The notes under the pieces are model-generated. The model was not told the DNA's origin, made no database searches, and saw nothing but the letters and a program-made list of their open reading frames with translations. 64,000 nt of DNA from Cellulosimicrobium cellulans. Lineage in GTDB: Bacteria; Actinomycetota; Actinomycetes; Actinomycetales; Cellulomonadaceae. Positions 47,614 to 56,236 of this stretch are shown piece by piece; the stretch's first letter is position 1, and each line of letters opens with the position of its first letter. The position numbers were made by a program, and so were the translations under genes. The stretch lies in contig NZ_JAFBCN010000001.1 of assembly GCF_016907755.1 (NCBI RefSeq), positions 744,001-808,000 of the forward strand, given 5' to 3'.

Positions 47614-49401
47614 TCAGTTCCCGACCGTGACGGTGCCGGGGAACCGGGCGGCCGAGCGGTCGGTCGCGGAGCCGTCGCCCGCGGCGTTGATCTCGGAGAT
47701 CATCATGACGAGCTCGAGGTCGGAGTCCGCCGCGCGGGCGAGGCTGGTCGCGAGCTGGTACGGGTCCGTGAGCGGCTTCATGTCGTAGTCCGTGACGATC
47801 ATGCGCGTCTGCATGCCCAGGCTGTCGTTCTCGACCGCCGTGCGCACGCTGTCCGCGAGGCGGTTCATCTGGGACTCCGTGAGGGTCATCGTCACCTGCT
47901 GCCCGGACGACACCTCGCTCGACGGGGAGAAGCCCGAGAAGTCCTTCGTGTTGAAGTACTGCGAGGACATGTCGTCCGCGGTGACGTCGAACGAGTACGT
48001 GCGCGCGGACACGTCCTCCGTCCCCGACGCGTCGAACGCCTGCGACATGCGGAAGTCGCCGCGGTCGCCGTACGTCGCGGTGAGGAGCTGCTCGGTGCTG
48101 CCGTCGGGGTTGGTCGTCGCGACGAGCGAGCCCGTGTTCTTGCCGATCTCCCACTCGGCCCCGCCGACGGGGGTGTCGAAGCCGACGGTCGACGTCGAGT
48201 CGAACTCGACGCGCTCGATCTTCGTCGTCCCGGAGATCCCGGTCGACGGGTCGGCGGGGATCTCGCCCGTGACGAGGTACGTGTCGTACGCGGCCTGGCC
48301 CTCCGGCGTCGACAGGTCGAACTCCGCGCTGCGCAGCGACGCGCCGTCGAGCGACGTCGTGTTGCCGAGCATGACCTTCACGGCGTCGAAGTCGAGGCCG
48401 AGGCCTGCGTGGTTCGCGATGGCCTCGGTGGGGCCCGCGGTCACGCGCACCGTGTCGTCGCCCGTGCGCTCGATAAGGCTCGTCACGCCGCTCGCGTCCT
48501 TCACGGACGACTCGACGGCGATGTGGCGGAACGCCGCGTTGAGCTCGGTCTCCGCGTAGCTGCCGCCGTCCATCGTGACGGACGAGCCGACCGGCATGCT
48601 CCGCGGGTCGAACGGGTTGATGCTCCCGGGGTCGGTGACGCCCGCGTCGTTGGGCACCTTGACCGTGTACGCGGACGTGACGCCGGTCGTGTACCCGCCG
48701 CTGACGCCCGTGCCGCCCTTGTCGACGCCGCCCTCGACGCCGATCGAGACGTCGGACTTGGACGTGTACGTGGTGAAGCCGTCCTCCGACTTCTCCCCGA
48801 CCGTGTACTCCGCGCCGCCGTTGACGCCGAACGAGATCTTCGACCCGTTCGTCGTCTTCATCCAGTCGGAGAGCGAGCCGCTGCCCGAGTACGTGGTCTC
48901 GCCGCTCTCCGGGTCGTGGGTCACCCCGATCCCGACCTTCGCGTCGGTGCCCTCGGTCGCGGGGTTGCCCAGGCTCCCGTTGTCCGTGCCGGACTCGTGG
49001 TCGCCCTTCACCGTGACCTTCGGTCCACCCGGGCTCTCGTCGCCCGAGCCGGACCCGCCGCCCCCGCCGGGGCCACCGCCGGAGCCGGGTCCGCCGCCGG
49101 GACCGCCGCTGCCGCCCCCGCCCGGGCCGCCCGTGCCGTCGGAGCTGGCGCTCTCCTGCTGGTCGGCGTTCTTGCGCACCTTGTCCGCCGCGTCCCGCAG
49201 CGTCGCGGTCGCGGCGGCCAGCGCGGGGCCCAGCTCGGCGGACCAGCGGCCGCGGAGCTCGTCGCCGTCGGGTCCGGCCCAGCGGGAGCCGCTCACGGTC
49301 GAGTCGAGCGTGCTGCGCGTCGTGGTCAGCGCCTCGGACGCCGTCGTGAGGCTCTGCGCGAGCGCGCGCAGCTCGCCGATGTCGGCACCGTAGAACCCCA
49401 T
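47614..49401 (-). CDS. WXG100-headed putative type VII secretion substrate with a large unknown C-terminal domain
   Basis: Residues 1-95 form a helical hairpin of the WXG100 type: ELRALAQSLTTASEALTT, the turn RWAGPDGDELRGRWSAELG (W-A-G at 41-43), and a second helix DAADKVRKNADQQESA. Residues 96-135 are a Gly/Ser/Pro linker. The remaining 460 residues are Thr/Ser/Gly/Asp-rich and beta-predicted, with YTVGEKSEDGFTTYTSKSD and KVMLGNTTSLDGASLRSAEF; I recognise no family. There is no Sec signal, as expected for type VII export. ATG at 49401 lies downstream of TACGCT (49442-49437) and of a palindrome shared with the gene at 5638. Confidence 0.82.
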   Translation of the reverse strand: MGFYGADIGELRALAQSLTTASEALTTTRSTLDSTVSGSRWAGPDGDELRGRWSAELGPALAAATATLRDAADKVRKNADQQESASSDGTGGPGGGGSGGPGGGPGSGGGPGGGGGSGSGDESPGGPKVTVKGDHESGTDNGSLGNPATEGTDAKVGIGVTHDPESGETTYSGSGSLSDWMKTTNGSKISFGVNGGAEYTVGEKSEDGFTTYTSKSDVSIGVEGGVDKGGTGVSGGYTTGVTSAYTVKVPNDAGVTDPGSINPFDPRSMPVGSSVTMDGGSYAETELNAAFRHIAVESSVKDASGVTSLIERTGDDTVRVTAGPTEAIANHAGLGLDFDAVKVMLGNTTSLDGASLRSAEFDLSTPEGQAAYDTYLVTGEIPADPSTGISGTTKIERVEFDSTSTVGFDTPVGGAEWEIGKNTGSLVATTNPDGSTEQLLTATYGDRGDFRMSQAFDASGTEDVSARTYSFDVTADDMSSQYFNTKDFSGFSPSSEVSSGQQVTMTLTESQMNRLADSVRTAVENDSLGMQTRMIVTDYDMKPLTDPYQLATSLARAADSDLELVMMISEINAAGDGSATDRSAARFPGTVTVGN

Positions 49402-49474
49402 GGTCGTCCCTCTGTCGCTGCGGATCGTGCCCCCGGAGCGTACGCGGGCGGGCGCCGTCGCGTCTTGCCCGGAC

Positions 49475-49494
49475 CATGGGGCGAGGTCCCCATG
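49475..49494 (-). promoter_or_regulatory. CATGGGG-N6-CCCCATG site upstream of the WXG100 gene
   Basis: The arms CATGGGG (49475-49481) and CCCCATG (49488-49494) with a 6-base spacer equal those at 5574-5593. The centre (49484.5) is 42.5 bp upstream of the first T of TACGCT on the minus strand, the same distance as in the other promoter. The spacer itself differs (CGAGGT against ACCGGT), which argues for selection on arms and geometry. Confidence 0.75.
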
Positions 49495-49529
49495 AGGAGC
49501 CGGCGTCCGCGGCGGGACGCTGCTCGCGA

Positions 49530-49985
49530 TCAGGCGGAGAGGACCCCGGCGAGCCGGTCGAGGACGATCCGGCCGGCCGGCGGGACGCGGTGCGCGTCGG
49601 CCGGCGTGAGCCACGCGAGCTCGGCGATCTCGGCGTTCGGCGCCGGCTCGGGGGACCCGGGGACCGGCTCGGCGTACAGGCAGTGCATGCGCACGACCCG
49701 ACCGCCGAGGCCGTGCCCGGGTGCCTCGGCGACGAATGCGGGCCGGACCGACGTCGGGTCGAGGCGCACGCCCAGCTCCTCGTGGATCTCGCGCACCAGC
49801 GCCTCGGCGTCCGACTCGCCGGGCTCGACCTTGCCGCCCGGCATGAAGAAGCGGTCCTTGCCGGTCGTGCGGACGGCGAGCAGGCGCCCGTCGCGGACGT
49901 TCACCCAGCCGACGGTGCGCAGCGGCGGCAGCGCGGCGGGCTCGGGGGCGGGCGGGTCGGTGCGGGGAAGGTCGTGCGACGTCAC
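49530..49985 (-). CDS. NUDIX hydrolase
   Basis: The 151-aa protein carries a full Nudix box beginning GGKVEPGESDAEALVREIHE and ending ELGV, with the metal-binding REIHEE. The N-terminal strand RTVGWVNVRDGRLLAVRTTG and the later MHCLYAEPV fit. Such enzymes hydrolyse nucleoside diphosphates linked to another group; specificity is unknown. GTG at 49985 is the best start, with Pro/Ala-rich residues first. It is transcribed away from the GH6 gene region and toward the WXG100 gene's upstream region. Confidence 0.92.
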   Translation of the reverse strand: MTSHDLPRTDPPAPEPAALPPLRTVGWVNVRDGRLLAVRTTGKDRFFMPGGKVEPGESDAEALVREIHEELGVRLDPTSVRPAFVAEAPGHGLGGRVVRMHCLYAEPVPGSPEPAPNAEIAELAWLTPADAHRVPPAGRIVLDRLAGVLSA

Positions 49986-50315
49986 GCCCCCACTGTGCCA
50001 TCTCCGGCGTGCGGTCTCCGCGGCGCCGCCCGGGCGCCGACGACACGACGGCGAGGACCCCCGACGGCGCGTGGCGCACCCAGCGAGCCACGCGCCGTCG
50101 GGCCTGCCCCTCGCGCGGCCCCAGTTCCGGCGAAGGACGATCGTGCCGGGCGGGACCCGGCACAGACGATCGTCACACCAACCGGCGAACCCTGCTCGTC
50201 GCGGCCCGTTCCCGCCCGGTCTGACGCCGAACACGACATTGCTGCCGTTATCCGGGCGATAACGGCAGCAATGTCGTGCTCGAGGGCGAGCAGGGTCATG
50301 CTCGACGGCGTCGGG
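49986..50315. other. 330-base intergenic region with three hairpins
   Basis: I see no gene here. It contains a perfect 16-bp stem (50060-50075 with 50087-50102, 11-base loop), the stem GTGCCGGG/CCCGGCAC (50143-50150 and 50156-50163) flanked by direct copies of GACGATCGT, and a long-arm hairpin (50232-50278). It follows the 3' end of the GH6 gene and precedes the NUDIX start, so it may hold terminators for the former and the promoter for the latter. Confidence 0.75.
50232..50278. repeat. Long-arm hairpin element, copy 5 of 6
   Basis: Perfect 21-bp arms (50232-50252 and 50258-50278) with a 5-base loop. The arm reads CACGACATTGCTGCCGTTAT, differing from copy 3 at two positions, and both changes are matched in the opposite arm. 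It is 38 bases beyond the GH6 stop. Confidence 0.92.
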
Positions 50316-51665
50316 TCACCAGGACGCGTTGCGCGCCAGCTCGAGCGCGACCTCCTGCCACCACTGTCCGGCGGGCGGCCCGCCGTTGCACGACCCGTCG
50401 CTCTCGCCCGGCAGCTTGACCCACAGCAGGGCGTCGAGGTGCGTGCCGTCGTCGACCGCGCCCGGCTGGTCGCCGAGCGCGCGACCCCGCGGGTTGCACC
50501 ACTCGCCGTCGCTCCCGTTGCCGTTGCGCGACGTGTCGACGACGAACGACACGTCCCCGCCGAGCAGCGCCGCGACCTGCTCGCCGTACGCTCGCGACTC
50601 GGCCGTCGTGCGGTAGTTCGACGTGTTGAGCGCGAACCCGACGGCGTCGTCGAGGCCCACCTGCTGGAGGCGGGCCGCGGCGGTCGCCGGGCTCAGCCAC
50701 GCGGAGTGGCCCGCGTCGACGTAGACGCGTGCTCCGGCGTCGGTCAGGATGCGCGCCGCGTCGCGCAGCATGCCCACGCGGTCACCCTGGCCGGAGCAGT
50801 CGCCGAGCTGGGCGAGGGCGTCGGGCTCGAGGACGACCCACGGCTCGCCGACGATGCCCGACGCGACCGTCTGGACCCAGCTCCGGTACGCCGCCTCGGC
50901 GGTGCCGCCGCCCGAGTGCGAGCCGCAGTCGCGGCCGGGGATCGCGTAGATCGTCAGGAGCGGCGTCGCGCCCTCGGCCGCGGCCGCGCTCGTGAACGCG
51001 GCGACCTTCGCGCGCGACACCTGCGCGTCCGCGTCGGTGACCCACGTCGACTGCGGCGTGAGCGCGATCTTCGCGAGCAGGTCCCGGTCCGTGCCCGACG
51101 CCGCCTGCCAGGCCTCCCACGCCTGGTTCGTCTCGTCCACGTGGAACGTCACGTCGTCCGGCGTCTCGGGCGGGTCGGTGGGGTCCGGCGGGTCGGTGGG
51201 GTCGGGCGGGGCGTCGCCGCCGCACGCGACGCCGTCGAGCGTGAAGCTCGCGGGCACGGCCGGGGCGGCCGCGGCCGTGCCCACGAGGCCGAAGGAGGCG
51301 CTGCCGCCCGTGGCGAGCGACGCGTTCCAGCCGACGTCGCCCACGGTGATCCGGCCGCCGTCGCGCGCGAGCGTGCCGTTCCAGAGCTGGCTGATGCCCT
51401 CGCCCGTCGGCAGGTCCCAGGCCAGCTCCCAGCCCGAGCGCGGGGCGCCCAGGTTCGTGACGGTGACGTCGGCCTGGAAGCCGCCCGACCACGAGCTCGT
51501 GATGCGGTAGTCGACCGTGCACGCAGCGGAGGGCGCGGCCGCGCTGGACGTCGCGAGCGCCGCGCCGACGGTCGCCGTGGCGCCCAGCGTCGCGAGGGTC
51601 GCGAGCGCGGCGACGAGCGGCGCGGCACGGTGCCGTCCGGGACGGGTGGGGGAGTGGACTCTCAT
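50316..51665 (-). CDS. Secreted GH6 cellulase with N-terminal CBM2
   Basis: The 449-aa protein has a Sec signal (residues 1-47). A CBM2 module follows (about 48-152; CTVDYRITSSWSGGFQADVT, WELAWDLPTGEGISQLWNG, ending in VACGG with the paired Cys), then a Pro-Thr-Asp linker (PPDPTDPPDPTDPPETP) and a GH6 domain. Catalytic features are TIYAIPGRDCGSHSGGG, the acid in VVLEPDALAQLG, VDTSRNGNGSDGEWCNP and WVKLPGESDGSC. It would cleave beta-1,4-glucan with inversion, as endoglucanase or exoglucanase. ATG at 51665. A CGAAACGTTTCG operator lies 73 bases upstream. Confidence 0.96.
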   Translation of the reverse strand: MRVHSPTRPGRHRAAPLVAALATLATLGATATVGAALATSSAAAPSAACTVDYRITSSWSGGFQADVTVTNLGAPRSGWELAWDLPTGEGISQLWNGTLARDGGRITVGDVGWNASLATGGSASFGLVGTAAAAPAVPASFTLDGVACGGDAPPDPTDPPDPTDPPETPDDVTFHVDETNQAWEAWQAASGTDRDLLAKIALTPQSTWVTDADAQVSRAKVAAFTSAAAAEGATPLLTIYAIPGRDCGSHSGGGTAEAAYRSWVQTVASGIVGEPWVVLEPDALAQLGDCSGQGDRVGMLRDAARILTDAGARVYVDAGHSAWLSPATAAARLQQVGLDDAVGFALNTSNYRTTAESRAYGEQVAALLGGDVSFVVDTSRNGNGSDGEWCNPRGRALGDQPGAVDDGTHLDALLWVKLPGESDGSCNGGPPAGQWWQEVALELARNASW

Positions 51666-51737
51666 GATCGGGGCTCCGTCGCCTCGGGGTCAGGACGTCA
51701 CCACGGTAGGGACCGGCGGGGAGCCGTGATCAGGGTG

Positions 51738-51749
51738 CGAAACGTTTCG
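51738..51749 (-). promoter_or_regulatory. CGAAACGTTTCG operator between cellulase and padR genes
   Basis: A perfect 12-bp palindrome with a central CG, of the LacI/CcpA type. It lies 73 bases upstream of the GH6 start and 51 bases upstream of the PadR start. Sugar-responsive control of the cellulase by a LacI-family regulator encoded elsewhere is inferred. Confidence 0.6.
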
Positions 51750-51799
51750 TCCCGGCGCGTCGGGTGCCATGGCTTCGTGACAAGGGTATGTTCGTCGCC

Positions 51800-52213
51800 A
51801 TGGCATCCAAACCTCTCCAGGAACCCGCGTTCCTCGTCCTGTCCGCGCTCGCGGCCGGGCCCCTGCACGGGTACGGCATCGCGCAGGACGTCGAGTCCAG
51901 CTCCGACGGCCGCGTGACGCTGCGCGCCGGGACGCTCTACGGCGCGATCGACCGGCTCGTCGCCGCCGGGCTCGTCGAGGTGGACCACGAGGAGGTCGTC
52001 GACTCGCGCCTGCGCCGCTACTACCGGCTCACCACCGAGGGCGGCTCGCGCCTCGCCGCCGAGGCCGAGCGCGCCGAGGCCCAGGCGCGCCGCGCGCTCG
52101 AACGCCTCGGTGCCCGCCGTCGCGCGTCCGCGGTGGTGCGCGACGGCGCCGCGGCACGCCCCGCCCGCGGCGTCGCGGGAGGCCTCGCCGACGGCGGGGC
52201 GGTGCTGGCATGA
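51800..52213 (+). CDS. PadR-family transcriptional regulator
   Basis: The 137-aa winged-helix regulator has EPAFLVLSALAAGPLHGYGI, the helix TLRAGTLYGAIDRLVAAGLV and the wing DSRLRRYYRLTTEGGSRL, all classic PadR. ATG at 51800 is 7 bases after TATGTT (51787-51792), a leaderless start; an ATG at 51788 lies within that box. The stop overlaps the next gene (ATGA), so it is co-expressed with two membrane proteins that it probably controls. Confidence 0.93.
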   Translation: MASKPLQEPAFLVLSALAAGPLHGYGIAQDVESSSDGRVTLRAGTLYGAIDRLVAAGLVEVDHEEVVDSRLRRYYRLTTEGGSRLAAEAERAEAQARRALERLGARRRASAVVRDGAAARPARGVAGGLADGGAVLA

Positions 52214-53355
52214 GCGCGGACCGCGAGCGCCGCCCCCGTGCCGCGGGCGACGGGACCGACGTGCCGGCCGCAGCGAGCCCGACGGCGGAGCCCGGAGCGA
52301 CGGTGCTCGTCACCCCGGTGCTCGTGCGGGACTACCGCCGCCTCCTGCGGCTCTTCCCGTACACGTACCGGCGGGCGCACGAGGCCGAGATGCTCGGCCA
52401 CCTGCTCGACGGCACCCGGCCAGGGCAGTCGCGCCCGACCCGCGCCGAGCGGTGGGACCTGCTGCGCGCCGCCGCACGCGAGTGGACCCTCGCGCCCCTG
52501 GGCCCGAGCGAGCGGCAGCGTGCCGCGGCGGCCGTCGTCGTGCTCGTCGCGCTGACGGCGGTGCTCGCCGCTCCCGCGTCGCAGGACCTCCTGCGCGTCG
52601 GCCTCGCTCTGGGGAACGAGCCGGCGCGGGAGGTGGCGCCGGTGTGGCTGGCCGTCGCGACGGCGCTCGTCGCGGTGCCCCTCGCCCCGGCCTGGCTGCT
52701 GTGGGCCGGGTCGGTCGTGGCCCTGGCCGCGCGCCTGCGACGGACAGGGCTCGTGCTCGCCGCGCTCGCCGCCGCGGCGGGCGTCGTCGCGGTCGGCTCG
52801 CTCGTCGCGGCGGAGCGCGCGTTCGACGCGTTCCGGGAGGTCGGGTGGGTCGTCGCCCTCCTGGCTTCCCTCGGGGCCGTCGCCGCTCGGGCGCGGCAGA
52901 CGGGGCCCGTCCTGGGGGCGCGCGCGGGTGTCGCCGCGCTCTGGCTGACGGCGGTGTCGCTCGCGGTCTCCGTGCCACGAAGTGCGACGACCGTCGCGGA
53001 CGAGGGCGTCTGGGTCACCGCCCCGGCCTACCCCTTCACGCTGGCGGCGGAGGTCGTGATCCTCGTGGGGGTGGCGGTGCTGCTGGTGGCGGTCCGCCCC
53101 GTGCGGCAGGCCGCTCCCGTGCTGGCCGGGGTCTTCACCGCACTGTTCCTCAGCGGTTCGGACGTCTTCTGGTCGGGCGCGCTCGACACCACGGTCGTGA
53201 ACCTGGGCAACGTGCTCGGGGTGGTCGCGCTGTCGGCCCTCGTCACGCTCGTGGCCCGGTGGGTGGTCAACCGCCTCGACGAGCTCGCCGCGTCGCGGGC
53301 CGCGCACCGCGCGCTCCTGGCCGCGTCGGGCTCGGGCACGGCGGTCGCCGCATGA
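52210..53355 (+). CDS. PadR-linked membrane protein, paralogue 1
   Basis: The 381-aa protein has a cytoplasmic head (about residues 33-100) with LVRDYRRLLRLFPYTYRRAH, then EAEMLGHLLDG and RPTRAERWDLLRAAAREWTL, followed by about seven hydrophobic segments and the tail WVVNRLDELAASRAAHRALL. The head pattern (RLLRLfPxxYRrxxxxEML) is common in actinobacterial membrane proteins next to PadR genes; its function is unknown. It overlaps padR before it and its paralogue after it. Confidence 0.85.
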   Translation: MSADRERRPRAAGDGTDVPAAASPTAEPGATVLVTPVLVRDYRRLLRLFPYTYRRAHEAEMLGHLLDGTRPGQSRPTRAERWDLLRAAAREWTLAPLGPSERQRAAAAVVVLVALTAVLAAPASQDLLRVGLALGNEPAREVAPVWLAVATALVAVPLAPAWLLWAGSVVALAARLRRTGLVLAALAAAAGVVAVGSLVAAERAFDAFREVGWVVALLASLGAVAARARQTGPVLGARAGVAALWLTAVSLAVSVPRSATTVADEGVWVTAPAYPFTLAAEVVILVGVAVLLVAVRPVRQAAPVLAGVFTALFLSGSDVFWSGALDTTVVNLGNVLGVVALSALVTLVARWVVNRLDELAASRAAHRALLAASGSGTAVAA

Positions 53356-54455
53356 CCGCGGCAGACGCCCCGGCCTCGGTCGCGGACCCGCTGGTCCCTC
53401 CCGTGCTCGTGCGGGACTACCGCCGCCTCCTGCGGCTCTTCCCGTACACCTACCGGCGGGCGCACGAGGCCGAGATGCTCGGCCACCTGCTCGACGGCGC
53501 GCAGCCGGGGCAGTCGCGCCCGACCCGCGCCGAGCGGGCGGACCTGGTGCGTGCCGCAGCCCGCGAGTGGCTGCTCGCGCCGCTGGGGTCGACGCCGCGC
53601 CGACGACGGGCGGCGACCGGGCTGCTGTTCGTGCTGCTCCCGGCCGTGCTCGCGATCATGGCGGCGCGGGTCCTCGCGTTCGCTGCCGCGATCGTCCGGG
53701 CGATGCTGGGCCCGGACGGCCACGCGCCGCTCGTGGCGACCGTCCCGACCGCGCTGATGTGGGCCCTGTGGGTCGTAGCGGTCGCACTCGCTCTCGTCGG
53801 CGCGCGACGCGTCGGCCTCGTGGTCGCGGTGCTCGCCGCCGGGGCGGGTGTGGCGGCGCTCGTCGTGTCGGTCGCGGCGGGCAGCGCCTATGCCGCGTAC
53901 CTCGACGCACCGTGGGTTCTCGCGCTCGTCGCGTACGCGGGAGTGCTCGCCGCGCGACGGACGTGCTGGGTCGGCGCCGAGCCGGTGGCGCTCCGGGCGG
54001 CGACGGCCGGCGCCATGGCGCTCGTCCTCGGCGCCTTCGTCGCCGCGGCCTTCTCCGACGCGGCGCATCTGGGCGTGCCGTGGTGGTCGGGCGTCGCCCT
54101 GAGCTCGTGGACGCTCCCCGCGCTCGCCGCACCGGTCGTCCTGCTCCTCGGCGCCGCCCTGCTGTGGCGCCGGACCCGGCAGGCGGTCCCGGTGCTCGGC
54201 GGGCTCGCGCTCGCGATCCTGCTGAGCCGCTCGTCCTTCTTCTGGTCCGGCACCGTGAGCCTCCAGACGGCGGACCTCGGCAACGTCCTCGCGCTGCTCG
54301 GGCTCACGACCGCCGTGACGCTCGTGCTGCGCTGGGCCGTCAACCGTCTCGACGAGCTCTCCGAGGCGCGGGCCTCGCACCGCGCGCTGCTCGCCGCGAC
54401 GGGAGCGGCGCCGGGGCCGGGCGCGCCGCACCCGGGCGAGCCGACCGCCGTCTGA
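53352..54455 (+). CDS. PadR-linked membrane protein, paralogue 2
   Basis: A 367-aa paralogue of the preceding product. The head is nearly identical (VLVRDYRRLLRLFPYTYRRA onward) and the DNA of this part is almost unchanged (52316-52410 against 53399-53493), while the membrane part is clearly diverged. The C-terminal tail WAVNRLDELSEARASHRALL is again similar. ATG at 53352 overlaps the previous stop. The two may form a heteromer through the conserved heads. A long-arm hairpin follows the gene. Confidence 0.85.
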   Translation: MTAADAPASVADPLVPPVLVRDYRRLLRLFPYTYRRAHEAEMLGHLLDGAQPGQSRPTRAERADLVRAAAREWLLAPLGSTPRRRRAATGLLFVLLPAVLAIMAARVLAFAAAIVRAMLGPDGHAPLVATVPTALMWALWVVAVALALVGARRVGLVVAVLAAGAGVAALVVSVAAGSAYAAYLDAPWVLALVAYAGVLAARRTCWVGAEPVALRAATAGAMALVLGAFVAAAFSDAAHLGVPWWSGVALSSWTLPALAAPVVLLLGAALLWRRTRQAVPVLGGLALAILLSRSSFFWSGTVSLQTADLGNVLALLGLTTAVTLVLRWAVNRLDELSEARASHRALLAATGAAPGPGAPHPGEPTAV

Positions 54456-54492
54456 CCCGCGTCGTCGAGCACGACCTTGCCCGCGGACGACA

Positions 54493-54537
54493 ACGGGGTT
54501 GCTGTCGTTATCGGCCGGATAACGACAGCAACCCCGT
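54493..54537. repeat. Long-arm hairpin element, copy 6 of 6
   Basis: Perfect 20-bp arms (54493-54512 and 54518-54537) with a 5-base loop. The arm reads ACGGGGTTGCTGTCGTTATC; the outer bases differ from copies 1 and 3 and are matched in the opposite arm. It lies between two convergent genes (membrane protein and purB), 38 and 18 bases from their stops. Confidence 0.92.
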
Positions 54538-54554
54538 GTTCGGCGCTGGTCTTG

Positions 54555-56042
54555 TCAGTCCAGGTAGGCCGACACCAAGTCGGCCGCCAGGCCCGTGTAG
54601 GTGGCCGGGGTGAGGTTCGCGAGGCGCTGCGCGACGTCGTCGGGCAGGCCGAGGCCGGCGACGAACTCGCGCAGGCGCGCGGCGTCGACGCGCTGGCCGC
54701 GCGTGAGGTCCTTGAGCCGCTCGTAAGGGTTCTCCATGCCGGGGACGCCCGCGACCGACGCCGCGCGCATGGCGGACTGGATGGGCTCGCCGAGCACCTC
54801 CCAGTTCTCGTCGAGGTCCGCCGCCATGAGGTCGGCGTTCGCGGCGAGGGCCTTGAGGCCGCGGCGCACGTTGTCGATCGCGAGGAGCGAGTGGCCGAAC
54901 GCGGGGCCGACGTTGCGCTGCGTCGTCGAGTCCGTGAGGTCGCGCTGGAGGCGTGAGGTGACGAGCGTCGCGCCGAGCGTGTCGAGCAGCGCGGAGGAGA
55001 TCTCGAGGTTCGCCTCGGCGTTCTCGAACCGGATCGGGTTGACCTTGTGCGGCATGGTCGACGACCCGGTGGCGCCGGGGACGGGGATCTGCGTGAAGAA
55101 CCCGAGGGAGATGTAGGTCCACACGTCGGTCGCGAGGTTGTGGAGGATGCGGTTGAACCGCGCGACGTCGGCGTACAGCTCGGCCTGCCAGTCGTGCGAC
55201 TCGATCTGCGTCGTCAGCGGGTTCCACGTGAGCCCCAGGCCCTCGACGAAGTGCTTCGAGACCGACGGCCAGTCCACGCCCGGGACCGCGACGGTGTGCG
55301 CGCCGTAGGTGCCCGTCGCGCCGTTGAGCTTGCCCAGGTACTCCGCGGCGCCGATGCGGCGGAGCTGGCGGCGCAGGCGGTGCGCGAGGACGGCGAGCTC
55401 CTTGCCGAGCGTCGTCGGCGTCGCGGGCTGGCCGTGCGTGCGCGAGAGCATCGGCACGTCGGCGAGGTCGCGCGCCATGTCCGCGAGCTGGTCGGCGAGC
55501 GCCGTCGCGGCGGGCAGCCACACCCGCTCGACGGCGCCGCGCACCATGAGCGCGTACGACAGGTTGTTGACGTCCTCGCTCGTGCACGCGAAGTGCACGA
55601 GCTCGCCGACGCCGGGCAGCACGGTCTCCCCGCCCAGGGACTCGGGGGCGGCGGCGAGGCGGCGCTTGACGAAGTACTCGACGGCCTTGACGTCGTGCAC
55701 CGTCTCGCGCTCGATCGCGGCGAGCTCGGCGATCTCCTCGCCGCCGAACGTCGCGGGGATCTGACGCAGGTACGCGACCTCCGCGTCGGAGAGCTGGGGG
55801 GCGCCCGGCACGACCGGGCGGACCGCGTTCTCGTCGACCGCCTGGACGCCGTTGCACAGCGTGATCAGCCACTCGACCTCCACGTGGAGGCGCTCGCGGT
55901 TGAGCGCGGCCTCGCTGAGGTGGTCGACGAGCGGGGCGACCGCGGCGCGGTAGCGACCGTCGAGCGGGCCGAGCGCGATCGGCGGGGTCACCTCGGCGAG
56001 CGACACGCGGGCAGGGGCGTCTGCGGCAGGGTTCTCGGGCAC
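54555..56042 (-). CDS. purB: Adenylosuccinate lyase
   Basis: Acts twice in purine synthesis, releasing fumarate from SAICAR and from adenylosuccinate. The 495-aa protein has LGPLDGRYRAAVAPL, TSEDVNNLSYALMV, SRTHGQPATPTTLGKEL, and the fumarase/ASL signature GSSTMPHKVNPI. This is the longer, E. coli-like PurB form. The GTG start at 56042 follows GGGAGAATC. It converges with the membrane protein gene over hairpin copy 6. Confidence 0.96.
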   Translation of the reverse strand: MPENPAADAPARVSLAEVTPPIALGPLDGRYRAAVAPLVDHLSEAALNRERLHVEVEWLITLCNGVQAVDENAVRPVVPGAPQLSDAEVAYLRQIPATFGGEEIAELAAIERETVHDVKAVEYFVKRRLAAAPESLGGETVLPGVGELVHFACTSEDVNNLSYALMVRGAVERVWLPAATALADQLADMARDLADVPMLSRTHGQPATPTTLGKELAVLAHRLRRQLRRIGAAEYLGKLNGATGTYGAHTVAVPGVDWPSVSKHFVEGLGLTWNPLTTQIESHDWQAELYADVARFNRILHNLATDVWTYISLGFFTQIPVPGATGSSTMPHKVNPIRFENAEANLEISSALLDTLGATLVTSRLQRDLTDSTTQRNVGPAFGHSLLAIDNVRRGLKALAANADLMAADLDENWEVLGEPIQSAMRAASVAGVPGMENPYERLKDLTRGQRVDAARLREFVAGLGLPDDVAQRLANLTPATYTGLAADLVSAYLD

Positions 56043-56236
56043 GCCCCTGATTCTCCCACGCGTGCCCGACGGCGGCCCGCGCCTCCCGCAGTACGGGCAT
56101 GCGGTCCCGGGCGGGCGAGCGACCTGTCGGTGTCGGGCGGGTCGTGGCCGTCCCCAGGACCCTCGTTCGAGCGGCCCGTCCACAGGTCGTCCTCGATCGG
56201 GACGGGCGGTGCGCGCCGCTGCGTACGGTCCTCGCC

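Noticed and set aside
46087-50262. A 1391-codon plus-strand open frame
   Set aside because: Antisense to the CoA transferase, WXG100 and NUDIX genes, with the low-complexity Arg-rich composition typical of a shadow frame.
56188-56204. CGTCC-N7-GGACG as a version of the shared cargo-gene operator
   Set aside because: Arms, spacer and distance to the -10 box (about 28 bp) all differ from the CATGGGG-N6-CCCCATG sites, so I do not count it as a third copy.
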